64,000 nt of DNA from Martelella mediterranea (GTDB lineage: Bacteria; Pseudomonadota; Alphaproteobacteria; Rhizobiales; Rhizobiaceae). Of the stretch, positions 56,537-64,000 are shown in pieces. The stretch covers positions 248,001 through 312,000 of the forward strand of contig PVUG01000005.1 in NCBI GenBank assembly GCA_003001975.1, given 5' to 3'. Positions within the stretch are counted from its first letter, which is position 1, and each line of letters begins with the position of its first letter. The translations under genes and the position numbers were made by a program. The notes beneath the pieces are model-generated. The model saw only the letters and a program-made list of their open reading frames with translations. It had not been told where the DNA came from and made no database searches.

Positions 56537-57588
56537 GCCTCGCCCCGCCTGGCCGATGTCCCGGTGACGGGCTCATGGCGTTCGACCCAGATCTTCCGGA
56601 CGAGCACGAAAGCGACAACCGTGAGCGGCGCGCTCATGAGAAGACCACCGACGCCGAGCAATCCGCCGAAACCCAGAACGGCGAAGATCATCAATCCCGG
56701 CGGAATATGCACCGACCGTTTCTGGATCAGCGGCGCGATCAGCACGCCTTCGGCCTGCTGGATGGCGAGATAAAGCAAGACCACCCAGACGGCGTCCCAG
56801 ATGCCGCCGGTCAGCGCCACGGCGATGGCCGGCACGGCACTGACAGTCGGCCCGATATAGGGCACGATCTCGAGAACGCCGGCAATCAGCCCGAGAGCGA
56901 AAGCCGACGAGATTCCGAGGCTCGCGAGCCCCGCCGTGGTCAACACGCCGATGATGACCATCGCCACGAGCTGGCCGGCAAACCAGTGGAAGAGCGCGTC
57001 GGAAAGCGCCGAGAGCAGTTCATCGAACCTCGCTCGCGCACGGGCAGGCGCCAGAGCCAGCAGGCCGCGACGGTAGACGGCCGGATCAGCTGCGAAATAA
57101 ATCCCGCCTGCGACCATCAGCAGGGCTCCTGCCGACGCAGAGACGAGCCCCGTCGAGAAGCCGGTGATGTTGCCGAGCATTGCGCTATCCCCGATAAGGG
57201 ATTGCGCATGGGCACCGAGCCAGTCTTCCACTTCACCGAGATCAATATAGTCGCCAACCGCCGACATGGTCTGCGGCAAATCGCCGGCAAGCCGCGTCAT
57301 TTCGGACGCGATGCGGGCACCGAGGAAGAAGAAGAATCCGGACAGCGACAGGGCGAACAGCAGCACCGTTGCAATCAGGCAGAGCCGATAGCCGATGCCG
57401 GAAAGCTTGCTCAGAATCGCGGCGGAGCGGACAAGCACGAGCGCAATCAGGCTCGCGCCCAGAACCAGGAGGAGAAGGTTGGCGAGCTTCCAGGCGGCAA
57501 GCGCGATGAGCGAAAGAACTGCGACGGCGATGATCTGCGGCCACGGCCAGCCGGGCCTGGGGTTGTCGACTTTGGCTGATGTCGAGAT
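56533..57588 (-). CDS. AI-2E/PerM family permease, possible non-standard start
   Basis: A polytopic membrane protein of the AI-2E (PerM/YdiK) family, with the family-typical central stretch FALGLIAGVLEIVPYIGPTV and the closing LGFGGLLGVGGLLMSAPLTV. Members export small molecules or ions; specificity is usually unknown. The first standard start in frame is GTG 57438, but that removes two N-terminal helices (PQIIAVAVLSLIALAAW and LANLLLLVLGASLIALVL). A perfect AAGGAGG site at 57603-57597 sits eight bases before an ATC codon at 57588-57586, which would give the normal ~351 residues. The start is therefore placed at 57588 as a hypothesis. A stress-sigma-like promoter lies just upstream. Confidence 0.72.
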   Translation of the reverse strand: MSTSAKVDNPRPGWPWPQIIAVAVLSLIALAAWKLANLLLLVLGASLIALVLVRSAAILSKLSGIGYRLCLIATVLLFALSLSGFFFFLGARIASEMTRLAGDLPQTMSAVGDYIDLGEVEDWLGAHAQSLIGDSAMLGNITGFSTGLVSASAGALLMVAGGIYFAADPAVYRRGLLALAPARARARFDELLSALSDALFHWFAGQLVAMVIIGVLTTAGLASLGISSAFALGLIAGVLEIVPYIGPTVSAVPAIAVALTGGIWDAVWVVLLYLAIQQAEGVLIAPLIQKRSVHIPPGLMIFAVLGFGGLLGVGGLLMSAPLTVVAFVLVRKIWVERHEPVTGTSARRGEA

Positions 57589-57623
57589 ACCTACTACCTC
57601 CTTGACACTCGGTTCGCCCGCCT

Positions 57624-57648
57624 AATCCGATCCCGCGCAATATGTTCC
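57624..57648 (-). promoter_or_regulatory. Stress-sigma-like promoter (AI-2E permease)
   Basis: On the minus strand GGAAC (57648-57644) is followed after 18 nt by TT, within GATTAGG. This fits the looser RpoE2 pattern GGAAC-N18/19-TT, though not NGTT. Confidence 0.5.
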
Positions 57649-57671
57649 GGAACCGTTTTCGCCAATTGGCA

Positions 57672-57697
57672 GGAACAAAGCAGCCATGATCGCGATT
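57672..57697 (+). promoter_or_regulatory. Stress-sigma-like promoter (57730 gene)
   Basis: GGAAC (57672-57676) followed after 19 nt by TT, within GATTAGG, the same -10 sequence as in the divergent promoter. Fits GGAAC-N18/19-TT. Confidence 0.5.
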
Positions 57698-57729
57698 AGG
57701 CGAGACATGTAGCCAAGGAGATTGAAACC

Positions 57730-58014
57730 ATGACATCACAAGCTGTCCACGCAACGCCGGATCACCGCACGGTGGTCTTCAAAACAGTGAACAACGCTGA
57801 CGTAACTGTCGTCTTCCCCGAGCCGGTCGAAAATCCGGAATACTCCGCCCGTGCGGTGATCAATGGACTGGCGCGCTCCATTTCCGCGCGGGACGAAGAA
57901 GCTGCTCGGGAGCGTGCGCTTGAAGAGGGGCTGGAAGACAGTTTCCCGGCCAGCGATCCCGTCGCCGCCAGCGTCACTGCGGTCCTGCCCAAGGGACATA
58001 CTGGCAATAACTGA
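57730..58014 (+). CDS. Small conserved stress protein (SFPASDP motif)
   Basis: A 94-residue soluble protein. The end, RALEEGLEDSFPASDPVAAS, carries the SFPASDP motif found in many small proteobacterial proteins of unknown function, often general-stress genes. The N-terminal half (TVVFKTVNNADVTVVFPEP) is probably beta-rich. An AAGGAG site precedes the ATG, and a stress-sigma-like promoter and a strong terminator make it a single-gene unit. Confidence 0.7.
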   Translation: MTSQAVHATPDHRTVVFKTVNNADVTVVFPEPVENPEYSARAVINGLARSISARDEEAARERALEEGLEDSFPASDPVAASVTAVLPKGHTGNN

Positions 58015-58053
58015 TCAAGCGCCCGCAGCCGGGTGCGAATATGACACCTTGAA

Positions 58054-58083
58054 GCCCGCCGCTTGCAAGCGGCGGGCCTTTTT
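58054..58083 (+). terminator. Rho-independent terminator
   Basis: A long palindrome beginning GCCCGCCGCTT and ending AAGCGGCGGGC, followed by CTTTTT, 40 nt after the 57730 gene. Confidence 0.8.
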
Positions 58084-58165
58084 GGGTGTGCAAGGTTGAC
58101 GTCTTTTCGGGGAACGCGGCGAACGAAGAACCGGACGGCATTGCAGCCGTCTGGTCCAACGCCGT

Positions 58166-58822
58166 CTACCGTTCGTCGTTGTTCTGCTGCGAAGCCGGAG
58201 AGTCGAAACTGCCTTGCGGCTTCACCCTCAAATTGTTCTGAACATGGGTAACTCCGGAGACGCTGTCGACGCAATCCTCAGCCCGGCGCTTCTGCCGCCG
58301 GCCGATGACATAGCCGTCAAGCGTCACCTCGCTGTTATCGACCGAGACCGTGATGTCGCTCGCATCCAGCGTCGGCTCGTCGGTCAGGCGGTCATGAACA
58401 TCCTCGTTGATGCGTGCGTCGGAGCGCTTGTAGCCGCGCGGCCCCTTGCCGCGATGGTCGGCCTCACGACGCCGCTCGGCATCATCATCGCCGAACCAGG
58501 ACTGAACTTCATCGCTGGCCTTGTCCCAGAAGTCGCGGTCATTTCGTCCTCTGCCGCGCCCGCGCGCATCGTCCCATCCGTAATAATGGTCAGGATGGCT
58601 GCGAGCCGGCGGATAGAGGCCGGGAAACAACGGAAAGCCCAATTCGTCATAATCTGAATAATAGCGTTCCTCTTCATAGCGCGGATTGCCCTGGCGGGCA
58701 CGGCGATCGGCATATCCGAGATCGTCCGTCTGCCAGTCCTCCTGCGCCGGACGGCCCCGCCCCGGGCGCGACGGGATGTTCCGTTCGCGATCGCGTATTT
58801 GTCTGAATCTTTCGTCTGCCAT
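58166..58822 (-). CDS. BON-domain protein with disordered N-terminus
   Basis: A 218-residue protein. The C-terminal BON domain (about 130-200) reads LTDEPTLDASDITVSVDNSE and VTLDGYVIGRRQKRRAED; BON domains bind phospholipid or other ligands. The N-terminal part is rich in Arg, Asp, Gly and Tyr and contains SWFGDDDAERRREAD, a motif common to small BON stress proteins. There is no signal peptide. ATG 58822 has a GGGAG site; the frame also opens at 58864 but that lies on the predicted promoter. A stress-sigma promoter ends 41 nt before the start. Confidence 0.8.
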   Translation of the reverse strand: MADERFRQIRDRERNIPSRPGRGRPAQEDWQTDDLGYADRRARQGNPRYEEERYYSDYDELGFPLFPGLYPPARSHPDHYYGWDDARGRGRGRNDRDFWDKASDEVQSWFGDDDAERRREADHRGKGPRGYKRSDARINEDVHDRLTDEPTLDASDITVSVDNSEVTLDGYVIGRRQKRRAEDCVDSVSGVTHVQNNLRVKPQGSFDSPASQQNNDER

Positions 58823-58862
58823 TTTGCTACTCCCTGTTTCCTCATTGTCGAGGCAGTGTCCC

Positions 58863-58887
58863 AACAGGGAGAACGGCGCAATGTTCC
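58863..58887 (-). promoter_or_regulatory. EcfG/RpoE2-type promoter of the BON gene
   Basis: On the minus strand GGAAC (58887-58883), 16-nt spacer, TGTT (58866-58863). Confidence 0.75.
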
Positions 58888-59153
58888 TGCATTGTCATGA
58901 CGATTATCGCGGGCGCTAATAGAACAACCATGCGTCCTCACAATTGAAGTGCCTCCCGGCCCGGAAAGGGTCATCACGAAGGAGCCGAAACCATAAGCGA
59001 GGAGGTCAGATACTGCAGGAAGGCATTGCCGGACACGGGGGGAAGTCCCTGCAATTCGATGCTCACCTGAACAAGATGGCCGGGTGAATTCTCTCCCCCT
59101 CCATCGGGTCGCCTGAAACGCGGCGGCCCGACACATGGTCTGCGAAGCCGCTT
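58888..59153. other. Intergenic region, nothing recognised
   Basis: Between the BON promoter and the end of the SDR gene. No open frame with family features, hairpin with T-run or known site was seen. Confidence 0.5.
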
Positions 59154-60137
59154 TTAGCCGCCGCCCGTCACCGGCAGAACCTCACCGGTAATGTAGCTCG
59201 ATGTATGAGCCGATGCGAGGAACACGTAGGCCGGAGCCAGTTCTTCCGGCTGAGCCGGTCGTTTCATCGGCACGGATCCGCCAAACTGGGCGACATCCTC
59301 GGCTTCCCGATCCGACGGATTGAGCGGCGTCCAGACCGGTCCCGGGGCAACGGCGTTCACCCTGATGCCGCGCGGGATAAGGCTCGAGGCCAGAGAGCGG
59401 GTGAAGGCGTGTATGCCGCCCTTGGTGATCGAATAATCGAGCAGTTGCGCCTTGCCGTGAAGCCCGACGACGGAGCCGCTGTTCACGATCGCGCCCCCCT
59501 TTCCCATCCTGGGGACCGCAACTTTGCACATGTTGTAGAGACCGTAGAGGTTGGTCTTCATCGTCTGGTCGAAATGCTCTGCCGAAAGATCCTCGATCTC
59601 ATTGGCATGGACCTGAAAGCCCGCATTGTTCACCAGGATATCAAGCTTGCCGAGCTCGCTCACCGCCTCGTCGACGAGGCTTTGGCAATAGGCAAGGTCT
59701 GCGACATCGCCGCGACTCAGAATGCACCTGCGTCCTTCCGCCTCCACGGCGCGCTTCGTTTCCTCGGCATCGGTATCCTCCGACAGATACGAGACGACGA
59801 TATCCGCGCCTTCACGGGCATAGAGGATCGCGACCGCCCGGCCGATGCCGGAATCTCCGCCGGTGATGATCGCCACCTTGTCCTTGAGCTTTTCCGAGCC
59901 CTTGTAGAAAGGCGCGTCATACATCGGGCGCGGTTCGAGTTCGTGCTCCTCGCCAGGCTTTGAAAGACGCTGCTCGGGCATTGGCGGCACGGGATAATGC
60001 CGGGCACCCGCCTGCATCGCGCCGTCCTCGCCCGCCGACGCCTCGTGCCGGTCACGTTCGTGGATTTCATCCTGAATGTCGCGCTGGCGATCTGCAGTCC
60101 GCTCACTCGTCTGCCGTGAACTCTGATCGGTTGTCAT
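59154..60137 (-). CDS. Short-chain dehydrogenase/reductase, general-stress type
   Basis: A 327-residue SDR with a charged ~80-residue N-terminal extension, as in the YghA/GsiB-neighbour general-stress oxidoreductases. The cofactor motif is ITGGDSGIGRAVAI, the structural motif LVNNAGFQ, and the active site Ser (NSGSVVG) with Y-S-I-T-K. The substrate is unknown, an alcohol or sugar. Its start overlaps the stop of the small membrane protein before it (ATGA), so both come from one stress-sigma promoter. Confidence 0.88.
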   Translation of the reverse strand: MTTDQSSRQTSERTADRQRDIQDEIHERDRHEASAGEDGAMQAGARHYPVPPMPEQRLSKPGEEHELEPRPMYDAPFYKGSEKLKDKVAIITGGDSGIGRAVAILYAREGADIVVSYLSEDTDAEETKRAVEAEGRRCILSRGDVADLAYCQSLVDEAVSELGKLDILVNNAGFQVHANEIEDLSAEHFDQTMKTNLYGLYNMCKVAVPRMGKGGAIVNSGSVVGLHGKAQLLDYSITKGGIHAFTRSLASSLIPRGIRVNAVAPGPVWTPLNPSDREAEDVAQFGGSVPMKRPAQPEELAPAYVFLASAHTSSYITGEVLPVTGGG

Positions 60138-60352
60138 GAATTGACCTTTCTATGGTGTCGATCTGGTTCGGGACTTGCGCTTTCCGGCTCGTCCCCTTCT
60201 TCCTCATAAAGACGCTCGACCGAGGCGCGGCTTTCCGCCTGTTCCCGGCTCGCATAACGGCGCTCCCGGTACTTGCCATAGGCAATGGCACCTCCAAGCA
60301 GCACCGGTCCGATAGCAACCGCGAAAAACCAAAGGATTGCGGATAAAGGCAT
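60134..60352 (-). CDS. Small single-helix membrane protein
   Basis: A 72-residue protein with one helix (AILWFFAVAIGPVLLGGAIA) followed by a charged tail (YRERRYASREQAESRASVER). ATG 60352 has an AAAGGAAA site and is 29 nt after a stress-sigma promoter; the longer frame upstream runs through that promoter and antisense to the 60488 gene. It is coupled to the SDR gene. Similar tiny membrane proteins are frequent in alphaproteobacterial stress regulons; function unknown. Confidence 0.7.
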   Translation of the reverse strand: MPLSAILWFFAVAIGPVLLGGAIAYGKYRERRYASREQAESRASVERLYEEEGDEPESASPEPDRHHRKVNS

Positions 60353-60381
60353 CTGGTTTCCTTTCGGTCCTGTTCGCCCCC

Positions 60382-60406
60382 AACAGCAAGAAGGCGGGGA
60401 TGTTCC
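60382..60406 (-). promoter_or_regulatory. EcfG/RpoE2-type promoter of the small membrane protein-SDR unit
   Basis: On the minus strand GGAAC (60406-60402), 16-nt spacer, TGTT (60385-60382). Confidence 0.75.
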
Positions 60407-60430
60407 CGTCGGCGCCAGACAAAAAATCCG

Positions 60431-60455
60431 GGAACAACGCTCGGGCGCTTCAGTT
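60431..60455 (+). promoter_or_regulatory. EcfG/RpoE2-type promoter of the 60488 gene
   Basis: GGAAC (60431-60435), 16-nt spacer, AGTT (60452-60455), divergent from the promoter at 60382-60406. Confidence 0.75.
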
Positions 60456-60487
60456 CTGAGGCCTCCAGATGAAAGAAAGGAAAGAAA

Positions 60488-60754
60488 ATGACACCCGCAT
60501 TCCGTCGCTATTCGAAGAAAGCCGCAACCCGCGACACCGTTCTCCTTAGGGTCGTCCAGCGCGGCGAACGCTCCTACGGCTTTGTCGACTCGATCGACTT
60601 CGGTAATGAGGACACGCCCTATTATCCGACCGAGGAACTCCCCATGCCAGAAGCCATTCGCCTTGCGGAAAACCGCAACGACACCGGGGGGCCGGTCATG
60701 GTGGAACTGGAAGAAGACGCCGAATGGAATCCGGAATGGGGCAAGCTGGAATGA
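60488..60754 (+). CDS. Small hypothetical stress protein
   Basis: An 88-residue acidic, soluble protein beginning MTPAFRRYSKKAATRDTVLL and ending EEDAEWNPEWGKLE. I do not recognise a family. The start has an AAAGGAAAG site and a stress-sigma promoter 33 nt upstream, which is the best evidence that it is a real gene. Confidence 0.65.
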   Translation: MTPAFRRYSKKAATRDTVLLRVVQRGERSYGFVDSIDFGNEDTPYYPTEELPMPEAIRLAENRNDTGGPVMVELEEDAEWNPEWGKLE

Positions 60755-61051
60755 ACACGCGTCACGCTTGCCGCTCCCCGTACTCGATTGGTCTCCCATA
60801 GCGATGGCGGCGGCCTTGAAGGTTACTCAACCGCAATTCCATGGCCTGGCAAACGCGGTCGGCCGAAGAGCCTTGAAAGCGCTGTCCATCGAGGCCCCTA
60901 TGAGGTAAAGCTAGTCCGCATTGGCGAATGCGCTCAGCATCGAGGCGTTTTGATTGAATCAGCGGTCCTTGCGAAGAAATCAAACCGTTCGGGCTTCAGC
61001 ACCGTAACGATATGAAGAGATGAAGACACAGGAAAACGGGACCAAACAGCA
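60755..61051. other. Intergenic region, nothing convincing
   Basis: Short open frames occur on both strands (60788-61015 plus, 60762-60983 minus) but neither has a ribosome binding site, a family motif or a promoter. No GGAAC element precedes the 61052 gene. Confidence 0.4.
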
Positions 61052-61228
61052 ATGGCAAAAGATAATGACAAGGACGCGGGGGTAGCACGGAGCGCAGATG
61101 CATATCTGGATCGCAAGACCGCCGAGTTACTGTCTGAAATCAAACAGGAGCCAATCCCTGACCGCCTGCTGGAACTGGCCCTGAAGTTGCAGCAATCCCT
61201 GAAGGAGCGGGAAGACAAAGCCTCCTGA
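61052..61228 (+). CDS. NepR-like small protein (candidate anti-sigma factor)
   Basis: A 58-residue charged protein whose core, LLSEIKQEPIPDRLLELALK, matches the NepR pattern of a helix, the E-P-(I/V)-P-D-R turn and a second helix. NepR proteins hold the stress sigma factor EcfG inactive until PhyR binds them. It is not next to a phyR or ecfG gene here, and the first helix is shorter than usual, so it may be a paralogue or a mimic. An AGGAAAA stretch precedes the start at some distance. A hairpin follows the stop. Confidence 0.55.
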   Translation: MAKDNDKDAGVARSADAYLDRKTAELLSEIKQEPIPDRLLELALKLQQSLKEREDKAS

Positions 61229-61262
61229 GCCGACCGCCTTTCACCATCCTCTTGTCAGAAAA

Positions 61263-61289
61263 AATGCCGTGCGGACCGCACGGCATTTC
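61263..61289. terminator. Bidirectional terminator
   Basis: Arms AAATGCCGTGCGG and CCGCACGGCATTT form a near-perfect palindrome between the convergent 61052 and PRC-barrel genes, with A-rich sequence on the left and T-rich on the right. Confidence 0.65.
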
Positions 61290-61310
61290 TGCTTTCGTCG
61301 TGGCAGCAGT

Positions 61311-62273
61311 TCAGCGCATCATGAATTCATCCGGATTTTCGTTGAAGGCATCGGCATCATATTCGGGCTGGCCTTCCAGCTGAGACACCGTGAACCGGGT
61401 GAAGACCGCGAAATCTCCGTTATTGCTCCGCACGTCTAGATTCTCGGCTGACATCGCCACTTCTTTCTCGCCGATACCGAGAAAGCCACCGACATCAACG
61501 ATGAAAGCCTGCACTCCGCCTTCCGGCTTGAGGATGACATCCCCGATATCGCCAACCTGATCGCCATTTCCGCCGAAGACATCGGCGCCAAGCAACTCCT
61601 CGGCCCGCAAACTCGCGTTCGAAACACTTTCGGCATCTCGCCAGATCGTGCTGGCAGGAGAGCCGCTGAGTTCGCTTTCGCTCATGTCGCCGTCGACGTC
61701 CGGCGCCCTGCTGCTTCCCTCGCCCGCCATTCGATCCATCGGCGTTGTGGGGGCGGTTTCCGCATCAGGCGAGCGGTCGCCCCGCTCACTTGCCATGTCA
61801 GAGCTGGCGGAGATGCCCGTCTGCAATTCCGGCGTGGGCGTAACCGCGCGATAGTCGAATTCCGGGGCGCCTTCGAGCTGTTCACGGCTCGCGGCGAGCG
61901 TCAGATGGAGCATATATTGATCGTCGCGATACTGCTCCACCTGCGTGAAGGGAACAGCGACATTCTTCTCGGCAAGTCCGAGAAAACCGCCGACGCCGAT
62001 GACCAGACCGGCAATCATCCCGTCCTGTCCGACGAGCAGATCTTCGATGTCGCCAACGGCTTCGCCGTCAGGTCCCTCAGTCGTATAGACGGTCGCTCCC
62101 AGCAGTTCCGATCCGAGTATCTGCGACTGCGTGACCTCGACGGACAGTGTCTCGCCCGATCGCAGCGCGTCCGTTTCGTTCACCGTATCGCCAACAGGCT
62201 GATCCTGGGCATAGACGCCGCTCGCATACAGCGCACAAATCGCCACCGTGGACGTGTATTTGGTCAAAGACAT
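61311..62273 (-). CDS. Exported protein with two PRC-barrel domains
   Basis: A 320-residue protein with a signal peptide (TSTVAICALYASGVYAQ) and two PRC-barrel domains, about 45-125 (ILGSELLGATVYTTEG, MIAGLVIGVGGFLGL) and 220-300 (LLGADVFGGNGDQVGDIGDV, AFIVDVGGFLGIG), joined by an acidic Ser/Pro-rich linker. PRC barrels are small beta domains for protein or RNA contact; exported double-barrel forms are common in rhizobia and of unknown role. ATG 62273 follows GGAGGG; the longer frame to 62486 crosses the promoter. A stress-sigma promoter lies 84 nt upstream. Confidence 0.83.
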   Translation of the reverse strand: MSLTKYTSTVAICALYASGVYAQDQPVGDTVNETDALRSGETLSVEVTQSQILGSELLGATVYTTEGPDGEAVGDIEDLLVGQDGMIAGLVIGVGGFLGLAEKNVAVPFTQVEQYRDDQYMLHLTLAASREQLEGAPEFDYRAVTPTPELQTGISASSDMASERGDRSPDAETAPTTPMDRMAGEGSSRAPDVDGDMSESELSGSPASTIWRDAESVSNASLRAEELLGADVFGGNGDQVGDIGDVILKPEGGVQAFIVDVGGFLGIGEKEVAMSAENLDVRSNNGDFAVFTRFTVSQLEGQPEYDADAFNENPDEFMMR

Positions 62274-62357
62274 TTCGGGGCCCTCCCTGGTGTTCAGCAA
62301 TGATCCGCGAAAGGGAACGACAGCCTGAACTGGCTCGTTCGCATTCGCCGCCCTGCA

Positions 62358-62382
62358 AACTGTGAAACCGCCCCGATGTTCC
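62358..62382 (-). promoter_or_regulatory. EcfG/RpoE2-type promoter of the PRC-barrel gene
   Basis: On the minus strand GGAAC (62382-62378), 16-nt spacer, AGTT (62361-62358). Confidence 0.75.
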
Positions 62383-62451
62383 CGCCCACCGCTGAAAAAC
62401 GCCGCGCATGTAGCACGAAAGCGTCCGATAGAACGGCGTCCTCGGCGTTCT

Positions 62452-62476
62452 GGAACAAAACCGGGGGGATAAGGTT
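62452..62476 (+). promoter_or_regulatory. EcfG/RpoE2-type promoter of the 62514 gene
   Basis: GGAAC (62452-62456), 16-nt spacer, GGTT (62473-62476). Confidence 0.75.
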
Positions 62477-62513
62477 CGGCACGCAACCAAGTATCACCGA
62501 TGGAGAATGTTTC

Positions 62514-62732
62514 ATGGCACCAGAGAGAGAACCAACAGATCAGGACGGGACGATCACGTCAGAAGAGAACGCAAAGCAAGGGACGACGGTCCTGCGTACG
62601 CGTTTCGCCCGGCTCGTCTTCATAGGCGGCCTCGTCCTGCTCATTCTGCTCGCGCTGTCGACGATGTTCTATCCCTGGCGGGAGGACACCGACCAGCAGC
62701 AGGCCAACCCGGCCATCACCGCGCCGGAATAA
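62514..62732 (+). CDS. Small single-helix membrane protein
   Basis: A 72-residue protein: hydrophilic N-terminus, one helix (LVFIGGLVLLILLALSTMFY) and a short acidic tail. No family recognised. ATG 62514 follows TGGAGAA and a stress-sigma promoter; the open frame from 62376 runs through that promoter and is not used. Confidence 0.68.
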   Translation: MAPEREPTDQDGTITSEENAKQGTTVLRTRFARLVFIGGLVLLILLALSTMFYPWREDTDQQQANPAITAPE

Positions 62733-62748
62733 CCGGCGTCGCCGCGTT

Positions 62749-62773
62749 GGAACAATCGTCGCAAGCGATTGTT
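62749..62773 (+). promoter_or_regulatory. EcfG/RpoE2-type promoter of the DUF2231-dehydrogenase unit
   Basis: GGAAC (62749-62753), 16-nt spacer, TGTT (62770-62773), 43 nt before ATG 62817. Confidence 0.75.
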
Positions 62774-62816
62774 GGGTGCCCGTCCAGAAGACAGACACTT
62801 TTAGGAGGGCACGCCC

Positions 62817-63248
62817 ATGTATTCGCAATTAAAACCTGATCACGGCTATCCGCTTCGGGCCGTTTTCGTGCCGTTTCCCTTCGTGGCTTTCACCTTCGCG
62901 CTGTTCACAGATATCCTATACTGGCGAACATCCATGCTGATGTGGCAGAATTTTTCCGCATGGCTGCTCTTCGGCGGGCTCGTCTTCGGCGCGATTGCCG
63001 TCATTGCCGGCCTCGTTGACGCCTTCCGCTCTAAGGCCACCAGGCCTGCCATTCCGGAGACGATCGGCTTTGCCGTCGTTCTCGTCCTCGGCATTTTCAA
63101 TAGCTTTGTCCACGCCGGCGACGGCTGGAAAGCGGTCGTCCCGAACGGACTGATCCTGTCCACCATCACCTTTGTTGTGATCCTGATCACGCTATGGCTG
63201 GCGGCGGCCCGTCCGCTCGCACAGGAATGGAGGTTCAATCATGACTGA
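62817..63248 (+). CDS. DUF2231-family membrane protein
   Basis: A 143-residue protein with four helices, starting HGYPLRAVFVPFPFVAFTFA and including FSAWLLFGGLVFGAIAVIAG, the layout of DUF2231 proteins. Members often sit beside sugar or PQQ-type dehydrogenases, as here; the next gene overlaps its end by eight bases. Role unknown, perhaps electron transfer or membrane anchoring. Confidence 0.8.
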   Translation: MYSQLKPDHGYPLRAVFVPFPFVAFTFALFTDILYWRTSMLMWQNFSAWLLFGGLVFGAIAVIAGLVDAFRSKATRPAIPETIGFAVVLVLGIFNSFVHAGDGWKAVVPNGLILSTITFVVILITLWLAAARPLAQEWRFNHD

Positions 63249-64000
63249 GACAAACCACGAGAGCCGTATCGCCGGCCTACTGGCCACCGTTACCCTCCTC
63301 GTCCCGCTTGCCGCCTGCGGCAATGGCGACGAGGTTCAACCCTCCGAGCAGATCGGCGCCAACCCGGTCCTTCCCGAACCGGATTCCGCGCTTCTGCCCG
63401 GCATGAAAGTCGCCGAAGTCGTCGGCTGGCAGGACGGCGAGACGCCCGACGTCCCGGAAGGCCTGACAATTTCCGCCTATGCGCAAGACCTGGCCAACCC
63501 CCGTACCGTCCACACATTGCCCAATGGCGATGTGCTGGTCGTGCAGGGTCGCGGTCCGGCGGGCGAGCCGCCGAACAGACCCAAGGACCTGATCCGCGGT
63601 TGGATCATGTCGATGGCCCATGGCGGCGGCGGCGAGCAGAAGGAGAGCAATCTCATCACGCTCCTGCGCGACAGCGATCGCGACGGCACGGTGAACGAAC
63701 GCCATGATCTCCTGACCGGCCTCAACTCGCCTTTCGGCGTTGCCTGGGCGGATGACACGCTCTATGTGGCAGCGACCGATGCGATCCTGACCTACCCTTA
63801 CGAGCTCGGTCAGAACGAGATCACCGCAGAGCCCGAAATCCTGACGCCGCTTCCGGGCGGACCGATCGACCACCACTGGACCAAGGATCTGGCGCTGAGC
63901 CCGGATGGCGAGATGCTTTACGCCTCCGTCGGATCGAACTCCAACATCGCCGAGAACGGTCTTGAGGCCGAAAAGGGACGCGCCGCGATCTGGCAGGTCG
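63241..64000 (+). CDS. Glucose/sorbosone dehydrogenase-like lipoprotein (partial)
   Basis: The frame is open at the right edge; 253 residues are present. A lipoprotein signal ends LLVPLAAC. The mature part begins a six-bladed beta-propeller: LTISAYAQDLANPRTVHTLP, NGDVLVVQGRG, LTGLNSPFGVAWADDTLYVA and HHWTKDLALSPDGEMLYASV, which match sorbosone/soluble glucose dehydrogenase-like proteins that may use PQQ. The PQQ ligands cannot all be checked because the end is missing. It is coupled to the DUF2231 gene and therefore under the same stress-sigma promoter. Confidence 0.82.
   Translation, partial: MTETNHESRIAGLLATVTLLVPLAACGNGDEVQPSEQIGANPVLPEPDSALLPGMKVAEVVGWQDGETPDVPEGLTISAYAQDLANPRTVHTLPNGDVLVVQGRGPAGEPPNRPKDLIRGWIMSMAHGGGGEQKESNLITLLRDSDRDGTVNERHDLLTGLNSPFGVAWADDTLYVAATDAILTYPYELGQNEITAEPEILTPLPGGPIDHHWTKDLALSPDGEMLYASVGSNSNIAENGLEAEKGRAAIWQV

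Noticed and set aside
60788-61015. Small plus-strand open frame between two stress genes
   Set aside because: No ribosome binding site, no promoter and no recognisable pattern; could not be supported.

Overview
The window is high-GC and looks like a Hyphomicrobiales (Rhizobiales) alphaproteobacterium. The reasons are a ~2,800-residue cyclic beta-1,2-glucan synthase, Crp/Fnr regulators of the FixK/FnrL type, a NepR-like small protein, an HWE-type histidine kinase, and at least nine copies of the alphaproteobacterial general-stress promoter pattern GGAAC-N16-NGTT. No rRNA, intact tRNA or CRISPR array was seen.

Layout. (1) 1-13.7 kb: a low-oxygen/stress block with the end of a PEP synthase, a phosphoribosyltransferase, two Crp/Fnr regulators, a perfect FNR/FixK box (TTGATAGCTATCAA), a host-attachment-family protein, Hsp20, the giant NdvB/ChvB-type glucan synthase and a tandem universal stress protein. 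(2) 13.9-14.5 kb: a decayed LprI-like gene and AT-rich DNA. (3) 14.5-33.6 kb: fourteen tightly packed same-strand genes forming one envelope-associated system, with a membrane-anchored trypsin-like protease, SrfA-, SrfB- and SrfC-like proteins, an anchored Sel1-like protein, a secreted protein resembling only the periplasmic half of the type VI secretion kinase PpkA, an ABC ATPase, FtsX-like permease, FGE-fold protein and lipoprotein set resembling TagT-TagS-TagR-TagQ, and further lipoproteins and a second VWA protein. (4) 33.7-36.8 kb: an IS5-family element, an AT-richer sulfotransferase-like gene and a possible tRNA-Ser 3'-end scar, suggesting mobile DNA. (5) 36.8-52.2 kb: large catalase, type II NADH dehydrogenase and a complete alternative complex III plus A2-type caa3 oxidase operon. 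(6) 52.4-64 kb: a CheB-CheR-PAS-HWE sensor kinase, a receiver/sigma-like response regulator, an AI-2E family permease and many small stress genes (BON, SDR, PRC-barrel, DUF2231, small membrane proteins), ending inside a glucose/sorbosone dehydrogenase-like lipoprotein.

How it fits together. The strongest candidate for an undescribed system is region 3. In known type VI secretion clusters TagQRST senses envelope perturbation and signals through PpkA. Here the same sensor parts sit with no kinase, phosphatase or secretion genes in the window, and instead share an operon with SrfABC-like actin-like and GTPase-like ATPases. I infer an envelope-damage or contact-sensing machine with a Srf-type output. 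A second theme is that catalase, NDH-2, the whole ACIII/caa3 operon and most small genes from 57 to 63 kb carry the same stress-sigma promoter, so the right half looks like an EcfG/RpoE2 regulon that also carries candidate regulators of that response.
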